From: Chloroflexota bacterium | GTDB lineage: Bacteria; Chloroflexota; Anaerolineae; Aggregatilineales; Phototrophicaceae | Length of the DNA: 64,000 nt | Assembly: GCA_026709625.1 (NCBI GenBank) | Contig: JAPOSR010000080.1 | Location: 1-64,000, forward strand | Reading direction: 5' to 3' | Part shown: piece by piece, positions 57,929 to 64,000 of the stretch | Layout of the letters: the number at the start of each line of letters is the position of its first letter | Numbering within the stretch: position 1 is the first letter of the stretch | Program-made: the position numbers and the translations under genes | Notes under the pieces: generated by a model | Seen by the model: the letters and a program-made list of their open reading frames with translations, nothing else | Told to the model about the DNA's origin: nothing | Database searches by the model: none

Positions 57929-59134
57929 ATGCCAAAACCAATCACGATTGAAGACATCAAAGTCATCTTGACGCAGCCGGGTCAATCGCGTCTGTGCATT
58001 GTCAAGGTCATCACTTCCGAGCCGGGTCTGTATGGCTTGGGCTGCGCCACTTTCACGCAGCGCATATTCGCGGTCGCGACGGCTATCGAGCGCCACCTGA
58101 AGCCTTTTCTGTTGGGCCGTGATGTCGAGCGCAGCGAAGAGATCTGGCGCATGTCCATGGTGCATGGCTACTGGCGCAATGGTCCCGTGCTGAACAATGC
58201 GATTTCGGGCGTCGACCAGGCGCTTTGGGATATCAAGGGCAAACGGGCCGACATGCCCGTCTGCGACCTGCTGGGCGGGCGGCTGCGCGAGGCTGCCAAT
58301 GTGTATGTGCATGCCGACGGCGGCAGCAAAGAAGAAGTCGCCGACAATGCGCGCGCTTATATGGAACAGGGCTTTCGCTTTGTGCGCGTGCAGTTGGGCG
58401 GTTATGGCGGGCAAGCCGGCCGCATGGTCAAGCCAAAGAATGCTCCGCCCGGCACCTATTTCGCCCCGCGCGATTATTGCCGCAATATGCTGGATATGAT
58501 CGCCCATGTGCGCGACCAGGTCGGCGCGGAGGTCGAGCTGCTGCACGATATCCACGAGCGGCTTGCGCCCATCCACGCTGTCGAATTTGCCAAAGATGTC
58601 GAGGAGTTCAAGCTCTTCTTCCTCGAGGATGCGCTTGCGCCAGAGGACATTCACTGGTTTCAGCATATTCGCGGACAATGCGCCACACCCTTGGCTATGG
58701 GCGAGCTCTTCAACAACCCGCACGAATGGCGGTTGCTGATCCAGGAACGGCTGATTGACTTCATCCGCATGCACATCAGCCAGATGGGCGGCATCACGCC
58801 GGCGCGCGATGTCGCTATCTTCGCTGACATGTATGGCGTTCGCACCGCCTGGCACGGTCCCAGCGATACTTCGCCAGTCGGGCATGCGGCCAACTTGCAG
58901 CTGGATCTGTGGCATCCCAACTTCGGGGTGCAGGAATGGTATCAGCCTTCGAGTCTGGATTATGAAATGTTTCCCGGCTTGCCGATTGTGGAAGACGGCT
59001 ACTTGTATCCCAATGACGCGCCGGGGCTGGGCATCGATATTGATGAGCGGCTGGCGGCGAAGTATCCCTGCGAAGATATCGTGGAAGACTGGACGCAGAC
59101 GCGCCTGCCCGATGGCAGCCCAGCGCGGCCCTGA
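57929..59134 (+). CDS. manD: D-mannonate dehydratase-like enolase superfamily protein (ManD)
   Basis: The 401-aa protein matches ManD/RspA proteins. The metal-binding residues lie in LLHDIHERL (Asp), FFLEDALAPED (Glu) and LAMGELFNNPHEW (Glu). Other conserved parts are VDQALWDIKGKRADMPV and TAWHGPSDTSPVGHAANL. It dehydrates D-mannonate or D-gluconate to 2-keto-3-deoxy-D-gluconate, though many family members have low activity and unknown substrates. AGGAAA lies nine bases before the ATG. The TACAAT overlapping the ATG is not counted as its promoter. Confidence 0.9.
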   Translation: MPKPITIEDIKVILTQPGQSRLCIVKVITSEPGLYGLGCATFTQRIFAVATAIERHLKPFLLGRDVERSEEIWRMSMVHGYWRNGPVLNNAISGVDQALWDIKGKRADMPVCDLLGGRLREAANVYVHADGGSKEEVADNARAYMEQGFRFVRVQLGGYGGQAGRMVKPKNAPPGTYFAPRDYCRNMLDMIAHVRDQVGAEVELLHDIHERLAPIHAVEFAKDVEEFKLFFLEDALAPEDIHWFQHIRGQCATPLAMGELFNNPHEWRLLIQERLIDFIRMHISQMGGITPARDVAIFADMYGVRTAWHGPSDTSPVGHAANLQLDLWHPNFGVQEWYQPSSLDYEMFPGLPIVEDGYLYPNDAPGLGIDIDERLAAKYPCEDIVEDWTQTRLPDGSPARP

Positions 59135-59269
59135 GCGCTCCGAACAGCCGCGGCGAGGCAAAGCCGGTGGATTGCCTCCGCTAGGTCGGGGGACACAGGG
59201 GCTGGGAGGAGTTTGCAGACCGTTTGTCGCATGACCGGCAGGCGACCCCTTCTGCATCGCGGCGAATAG

Positions 59270-60217
59270 TCAATTGCATACATTCGCCACCTTGCTATGC
59301 AGCAGAAAATCGACGATCAGCTGCGCCGCCTCGACCGCGACAGCCACCTGCGCGTCGGCGGTGCTGGCGGCCAAGTGCGGGGTGTGGATCACATTGTGCC
59401 GTCCCAGCAGCGGATTGTCGGACGCTGGCGGCTCTTGCGCATAGACATCCAGCGCTGCGCCAGCCACTCGTCCATTTTGCAGCGCATCCGCCAGGTCGGC
59501 TTCGTTGATGAGCGCGCCACGCGCCGCGTTGATGATGCGCACGCCAGGTTTCATCCGCGCGATGCTGCCCGCGTTGACCATGCCGCGGGTTTCAGCGGTG
59601 ATCAGCGCGTGCAGGGTTAGATAGTCGGCTTGGGCATAGACTTCGTCCAGCCCCAACAGCGGCACGCCCAGCCCCTGCGCAATGTCTGGTGGCAGGTAGG
59701 GGTCGTGCGCCACGACGCGCATCGCAAAGGCTTGGGCGCGCAGCGCAATCGCCTGCCCGACGCGCCCCAAACCGATGATGCCCAGGGTTTTGCCGCGCAG
59801 CTCGCCGCCGCCAAAGCGCTTGCGATCCCAGCGACCAGCCGCCAGCGAGGCATGTCCCTGCGGAATGTGCCTGGCCAGCGCCAGCATCAAACCGAAGGTG
59901 TATTCGGCAGTGGCGATGGTGTTGCCGCCCGGCGTATTCATCACTGTCACGCCGCGCGCAGCTGCCGCCGCCAGGTCAACATTGTCGACGCCCACGCCTG
60001 CCCGCGCAATGGCACGCAGCTCCTTGGCCGCCGCCAGCAACTCGGCATCGGCTGCCACGCCACTGCGGATGATCAGCGCATGAACATCGGCGACCGCGCC
60101 GAGCAGCTCGGCCCGTTCCAGTTTGCCGGGCGCGCTTACGCGAATGCCTGTCTGCGCGCGCAGGCGGTCTATGGCGCTTTGGTGAACATGATCGGGAATG
60201 AGAACATGGAAGCTCAT
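59270..60217 (-). CDS. serA: D-3-phosphoglycerate dehydrogenase, short form
   Basis: The 315-aa protein is a D-2-hydroxyacid dehydrogenase. It has the NAD-binding GLGRVG (149-154) and the catalytic set R233 (INAARGALIN), E262 (YAQEPP) and H281 (HTPHLAAS). ARAGVGVDNVD is typical of SerA. It stops right after the catalytic domain, with no intervening or ACT domain, so it should not be serine-inhibited in the classical way. It overlaps the class V aminotransferase gene by four bases (ATGA), which fixes the start at 60217. The pair makes phosphoserine from 3-phosphoglycerate. Confidence 0.9.
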   Translation of the reverse strand: MSFHVLIPDHVHQSAIDRLRAQTGIRVSAPGKLERAELLGAVADVHALIIRSGVAADAELLAAAKELRAIARAGVGVDNVDLAAAAARGVTVMNTPGGNTIATAEYTFGLMLALARHIPQGHASLAAGRWDRKRFGGGELRGKTLGIIGLGRVGQAIALRAQAFAMRVVAHDPYLPPDIAQGLGVPLLGLDEVYAQADYLTLHALITAETRGMVNAGSIARMKPGVRIINAARGALINEADLADALQNGRVAGAALDVYAQEPPASDNPLLGRHNVIHTPHLAASTADAQVAVAVEAAQLIVDFLLHSKVANVCN

Positions 60218-61308
60218 TGCGCGCTCTCCAGGAAAGCGTCCAGCCCGTCCAGCACTTCGTTCAGCATATCCATGTCGCAATCGCCCATGTGCGGCAGGCG
60301 GAAGGTCTGCCCTTTGATCTTTCCATAGCCTGTGTCCATGACGATGCCACATTCACGCTGCATGAATGCGTCCATGGCGGCGACATCGATGCCGCGCGTG
60401 TTGGCGACTGTGGTCACAGTATCGCTGCGATAGCCAGCCTGCGCGTACAAGCCAAAGCCTCGCGAAAGCGCCCATTCGTGCGTGGCGTCGCGCATCTGCC
60501 GGTGTCGCGCCCAACGCGCTGCCAAGCCTTCTGCCAGGATGACATCAAGTTGGGCATCCGCCGCAAACATCAGCCCGATCGGCGGAGTCGTTGGCGTATT
60601 GTTCTTCAACAGCGACTTCTCTAGCGTGAGGAAGTCGAAGTAATAGCCGCGATTTGCTATGTCTTGCGCCCTTTCCAAAACGCGGTCGCTGACAGCGGCG
60701 AAGGCGATGCCAGGCGGCAAGGCAAAGGCTTTCTGGCTGGATGTCAGCGCGACATCGATGCCCCATTCGTCCACGCGCAGCGCTGTGCCCAAAAAGCCGC
60801 TGACGCTGTCGACGAAGAAGAATGTGTCGGCATGCTGCCGGACGACTTGACCGATCTCGCGGATGGGGTTGGCGACGCCTGTGCTTGTTTCGTTGTGCAC
60901 GGCGCAAACGGCGTCATAGTCCCCTTTTTCCAGCGCGTCTGCCACCATGTCGGGTGTATGCGCGCAGCCCCAGGGGACTTCCAGACAATCGACCCGCTTG
61001 CCATTGGCGCGGCTGACCAGCGCCCAACGTTCACTAAAAGCGCCGCCCACCAGGTGCAGCGCCTTTTGATCATTGCGGATGCCACAGCGCGACGCGCCCT
61101 CCCACAATCCCGACCCAGAAGACCCGCTGACGTACACGCGGCTTTGGGTGAAGAAGACGCTTTTCAGCTTGTCTTGCAAGCGGGCGAACAGCGCGGCGAA
61201 TTCTGGCATGCGATGCCCGAGCATAGGCGTGGTCTGGGCGCGCAGAATAGCTTGGCGCACTTCGACAGGCCCGGGCAAAAACAGGCGCTTGTGATCGGTT
61301 CGACTCAT
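60214..61308 (-). CDS. serC: class V aminotransferase (phosphoserine/serine-glyoxylate type)
   Basis: The 364-aa PLP enzyme has LFLPGPVEVRQAILRAQTTPML at the N-terminus and FFFVDSVSGFLG with Asp167 for the PLP ring nitrogen. SSQKAFALPPG contains the Schiff-base Lys193. It belongs to the serine-pyruvate/alanine-glyoxylate group that acts as phosphoserine aminotransferase in several bacteria lacking classical SerC. Overlap with serA supports that role strongly. GGAGG lies 12 bases upstream. It is divergent from cutC. Confidence 0.85.
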   Translation of the reverse strand: MSRTDHKRLFLPGPVEVRQAILRAQTTPMLGHRMPEFAALFARLQDKLKSVFFTQSRVYVSGSSGSGLWEGASRCGIRNDQKALHLVGGAFSERWALVSRANGKRVDCLEVPWGCAHTPDMVADALEKGDYDAVCAVHNETSTGVANPIREIGQVVRQHADTFFFVDSVSGFLGTALRVDEWGIDVALTSSQKAFALPPGIAFAAVSDRVLERAQDIANRGYYFDFLTLEKSLLKNNTPTTPPIGLMFAADAQLDVILAEGLAARWARHRQMRDATHEWALSRGFGLYAQAGYRSDTVTTVANTRGIDVAAMDAFMQRECGIVMDTGYGKIKGQTFRLPHMGDCDMDMLNEVLDGLDAFLESAQ

Positions 61309-61535
61309 TGGCGGCAGCTCCTCCCTAGTCGCGACGCGTCGCCGCGATTGTAGTGATGGGCGGCGGCGAGGGATAGAGGCAAATGCGCCAGCAGCTCGCC
61401 CTGAATCCGCTCAAAAGCCGCGGAGAAACGCAATCTGCGCATGCAACAAGAAACCTGGTTTTGCTCTGGGTGTATGTTGCAGTATGATTTGGCAGGCCAT
61501 CTGTGGTCAACATGTGCTGGCAGGCGGACAGATTG

Positions 61536-62273
61536 ATGGCCTACACATTTGAAGTCGCAGTCGATTCGCTGGATTCTGCGCTGGCCGCCCAAGCCTGTGG
61601 CGCGCAACGCATTGAATTGTGCGCCGACTTGCCCAGCGGCGGCTTGACGGCGTCGCCGGGCTTGCTTGAATTGGTTTGTCAGCGCCTGCATATCCCCGTG
61701 GCGGCGCTGATCCGGCCTCGGCGCGGCGACTTCTTGTATAGCGATGCCGAAATTTCTGTGATGCGCCGCGATATCGAGTTCGCTCGCCAAGCCGGCGCAT
61801 CAGCTGTAGTCATCGGCTGTTTGACGGCGGATGGATCGGTCGATTGCGAGCGGACCGGGCAGTTGATCGAAGCAGCGCAGCCGTTGCCGGCGGTGTTTCA
61901 TCGCGCCTTTGACATGTGCCGCGACCCATTTCCCGCGCTGGAAACACTGGCTGGGCTGGGCATAGCGCGCTTGCTGACATCTGGTCAAGCAGCCAGCGCA
62001 GAAGGCGGCGCTCCTTTGATTGCGCAACTGGCGCAGCGAGCGGCGGGGCGATTGACAATTATGCCGGGCGGCGGCATCCATGCGGAAAACATTCGCCGCA
62101 TCGCCCAGACAACTGGCGCGCGCGAATTTCACTTTTCTGGGCGCAGGCAGCTGCAAAGCCGCATGATGTATCGCAACCCGCAGCTGTCACTGGGGAATGG
62201 CGATGATTATGCGCGCTGGGAGGCTTCAGCAACGCGGATACGGGCGATCATATCCGCGTTGACCGATGCCTAA
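61536..62273 (+). CDS. cutC: copper homeostasis protein CutC
   Basis: The 245-aa protein is a CutC-family TIM barrel. It starts MAYTFEVAVDSLDSALAAQA and has GAQRIELCADLPSGGLTAS, VAALIRPRRGDFLYSD, FHRAFDMCRDP, and LTIMPGGGIHAENIRRI. Copper-related phenotypes are known for some members, but the enzymatic function is unresolved. The ATG at 61536 matches the family N-terminus better than the in-frame GTG at 61503. It is convergent with the aldo/keto reductase (four bases apart). Confidence 0.9.
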   Translation: MAYTFEVAVDSLDSALAAQACGAQRIELCADLPSGGLTASPGLLELVCQRLHIPVAALIRPRRGDFLYSDAEISVMRRDIEFARQAGASAVVIGCLTADGSVDCERTGQLIEAAQPLPAVFHRAFDMCRDPFPALETLAGLGIARLLTSGQAASAEGGAPLIAQLAQRAAGRLTIMPGGGIHAENIRRIAQTTGAREFHFSGRRQLQSRMMYRNPQLSLGNGDDYARWEASATRIRAIISALTDA

Positions 62274-62277
62274 GCCC

Positions 62278-63138
62278 CTATACAAAAAGCGGCGTCATCT
62301 CCCATTCGGCGACCAGCGCCTGCATATCCGCTTCGGGGGTGCGCCCGGCAAAGCGAGCTGCCGCATGTAGCACCTTGGGCAAAATGCCAATATCGCCGGC
62401 GGTATTCAGAAAAACCTGCTCGTTGCCCAGCGTCCAGTGCACGGCTTTGTCGATGCTGGGCTGGTCGGTGAGCGGCTCGTACCAGGTGGCGTGGCTGCGC
62501 TTGTCGCTCAGATAGGGCCGCCTCGTGATGCCTTTGATGGTCTGTACGGCGACATTGCGCGCCTGGCAGATCTCCAGCACTTCGTTGAAGCCCGAGCGGT
62601 AAACGGGGTTCTGCATCATCAGGTAATTGTAGGGCAGCAACACAGAATCGAAGTCGAATCGTTCCAGACTGCGCTGGTGCATGCGCGCGATGGCGACATC
62701 GTGCCCGGTCACCCCAATGTATTTGACCAAGCCTTGTTCGCGCGCTTCGATCAGGTATTCCAACGCGCCGCCAGCGCCCATCGCCACTTCCCATTCGTCA
62801 TTGCCCACCAGGTAATGCAGCTGGATGAGGTCGACTTCGTCCACGCGCAGCCGTCGCAGCGATTTTTCAAATTCAGCTTTTGCGCCGTCGTAGCTGCGCT
62901 CGGCTGTCTTGGTCGCCAGGAAGAACTGGTCGCGATACCGCTCCATCCAGGGACCCAGCCGCAGCTCGGAATCGCCATAGCTGGCGGCGGTGTCGATGTG
63001 GTTGACTCCGTAATCGAGCAGCAGCTGCATGGTGTGGTCGGCTTCGTCTTGCGTAACATCGCTGAACGCAGCCGCGCCGAACAAGGTGCGTGTGCTGATG
63101 TGGCCTGTGCGCCCGAATGCTTGCTTGGGAATTGGCAT
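62278..63138 (-). CDS. aldo/keto reductase family protein
   Basis: The 286-aa NADPH-dependent oxidoreductase has the catalytic tetrad of the AKR fold: Asp in [13 protein letters not shown], Tyr in the same segment, Lys in [10 protein letters not shown], and His in LIQLHYLV. C-terminal parts are shorter than in canonical AKRs. The family reduces aldehydes and ketones or oxidises sugars; the substrate is unknown. AGGAGAG lies eight bases upstream of the ATG. Confidence 0.9.
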   Translation of the reverse strand: MPIPKQAFGRTGHISTRTLFGAAAFSDVTQDEADHTMQLLLDYGVNHIDTAASYGDSELRLGPWMERYRDQFFLATKTAERSYDGAKAEFEKSLRRLRVDEVDLIQLHYLVGNDEWEVAMGAGGALEYLIEAREQGLVKYIGVTGHDVAIARMHQRSLERFDFDSVLLPYNYLMMQNPVYRSGFNEVLEICQARNVAVQTIKGITRRPYLSDKRSHATWYEPLTDQPSIDKAVHWTLGNEQVFLNTAGDIGILPKVLHAAARFAGRTPEADMQALVAEWEMTPLFV

Positions 63139-63190
63139 GCTGTTTCTCTCCTGTGTCTACGCTCTTGTGACAAGGTGGCTCGCAGGATTC

Positions 63191-64000
63191 TTACCCCGCT
63201 GCAGCCAGCGCATCGACATCCAGCTCCAGCAGGTCGTAGATCGCGACTTCGTCATCCGCGTAGACGCTGGGCTGTCCCGCGAAAAGCGCCATCACCCAGT
63301 CGGCGGGTTTGTCATATGGCGAGGCGTATGAACGCCGTGGCAGCTCTTTATGCAGCGCGATGTAACGAAAGCCGGCGGCGCTCCAGCGATCAAGCGCTGC
63401 CTGCCATTGCGCGGCTGACAAAGAAATACCGGAAAATTCACCAGCGATTCTCTGGGTTGACTTGCGAAACGATGCCAATACCTGGTCGGCCTCAATGTAA
63501 TCATACGCGTCGGCGGGCATGCGCGCCATCATCCCCTCGTTGATCGGCCGGCGGTGTTGTCGCTGGAGCGCCATATAGTATTTGCTGGGTTGTCGCCCAA
63601 AAGGGATGTTGATCAATGCGCCTGACTCTAGCCTGTCAAGCTGCGCGGCATAGTCCGAGCGCGGCTCTGGGCGCAGGGGGACTGGGAAAATCCGCGTATC
63701 ATACAGCAGCAGCCCCGCCAGCAACAACATAGCCGCCACTCCCCAGCGCCGGGTATCCAGCCTGCGCGCAAGCAAGCAGATGCCGCAGCCGATGAGCAAG
63801 GAATAGGGGAAGACAAAGATGCCGCTCATGCGCAGCGGATAATTCAAGGCGCGGAAGAAGAAATTGTCTGCAACAATGCGGTAGGGCGTCCAATAAATCG
63901 GCAGCGGTTCGCCACGAAAATAGATGACAAGACCCCAGCTCAGCGCATTGAACACGACAGCCAGCGCCAGCCAACCGAGGGCTTCGCGCCGCCAGCGCCA
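63191..64000 (-). CDS. membrane protein C-terminal part, glycosyltransferase-like (cut by window end)
   Basis: The frame is open to the window edge, so the N-terminus lies beyond base 64000. The visible 269 residues have a hydrophobic stretch (LGWLALAVVF), two to three further helices (GIFVFPYSLLIGCGICLLA; GVAAMLLLAGLLLYD), and then a soluble extracytoplasmic domain of about 150 residues with LINIPFGRQPSKYYMALQRQ. This fits the tail of a large polytopic GT-C or YfhO-type membrane protein. Further assignment is not possible from the fragment. Confidence 0.6.
   Translation of the reverse strand, partial: WRWRREALGWLALAVVFNALSWGLVIYFRGEPLPIYWTPYRIVADNFFFRALNYPLRMSGIFVFPYSLLIGCGICLLARRLDTRRWGVAAMLLLAGLLLYDTRIFPVPLRPEPRSDYAAQLDRLESGALINIPFGRQPSKYYMALQRQHRRPINEGMMARMPADAYDYIEADQVLASFRKSTQRIAGEFSGISLSAAQWQAALDRWSAAGFRYIALHKELPRRSYASPYDKPADWVMALFAGQPSVYADDEVAIYDLLELDVDALAAAG

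Noticed and set aside
57924..57930. TACAAT as promoter of manD
   Set aside because: The box overlaps the ATG, so it cannot drive a transcript that includes this start; AGGAAA upstream shows the gene is translated from a normal leader.
57725..59257. Minus-strand open frame of 510 codons
   Set aside because: It is the reverse complement of manD plus the MITE-like element and has no recognisable protein features.

Overview
The window is about 64 kb of GC-rich bacterial chromosome carrying mostly housekeeping, transport, envelope and metabolic genes. No rRNA, tRNA, CRISPR array or phage was seen. The gene mix fits Chloroflexota, probably Anaerolineae-like: M3 oligoendopeptidases, an F420-type LLM oxidoreductase, Uma2, PIG-L and DUF4013 proteins, an SH3 protein with an Asn-Cys-Cys 'DNCC' motif, and archaeal-type class I aldolase. 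This is inferred from gene content, not from a marker phylogeny.

Layout. 0-3.2 kb: small protein plus PhyH dioxygenase, then the C-terminal remnant of a type ISP restriction enzyme. 3.2-11 kb: rpsD, a DtxR regulator with an APH-type kinase, a nucleotide kinase, pepF-rfaE2, a DUF4013 membrane protein and a GT9 heptosyltransferase. 11-19.3 kb: crotonase, LLM oxidoreductase, a large FtsX permease, a secreted beta-helix protein, a zinc-dependent phospholipase C-like protein and a LexA-like DNA-binding protein. 19.5-24 kb: a tightly overlapping operon (sppA, DUF488-like, second pepF, and a gene split by an amber codon). 24-25.3 kb: a decayed restriction-modification locus. 25.4-36.9 kb: Uma2, epimerase, FAH-family hydrolase, PIG-L, two MFS transporters, a GT4, an SH3 protein and a P-type ATPase. 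37-49.7 kb: priA, a secreted protein, a methyltransferase-nuclease fusion, class I FBP aldolase, ychF, GT39, chorismate mutase-DAHP synthase and a DUF4037 protein. 49.7-53.4 kb: a tandem pair of DUF6056 membrane proteins, one with a 13-C tract. 53.6-64 kb: a membrane-anchored molybdoenzyme, lipoprotein, second FAH hydrolase, ManD-like dehydratase, serine biosynthesis (serC-serA), cutC, an aldo/keto reductase and the 3' part of a membrane glycosyltransferase-like gene.

Four themes stand out. (1) A small non-autonomous, MITE-like element of about 165-176 bp has imperfect terminal inverted repeats, and both complete copies have candidate target duplications. Core or end fragments occur elsewhere, and one core copy lies in frame inside the type ISP remnant. 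(2) Three DNA-modification loci are at different stages of decay: a truncated type ISP enzyme, a D12-class methylase with two homopolymer frameshifts, and one intact methyltransferase fused to an Mrr-like nuclease domain. (3) The DUF6056 pair shows a 189-bp identical tract (gene conversion) and a poly-C tract that could give phase variation of a surface polymer. (4) Many genes carry a recurrent -10 motif (GCTACAAT, GCTATACT or GCTATAAT), often with an upstream TG; at two genes it is so close to the start codon that leaderless mRNA is likely.
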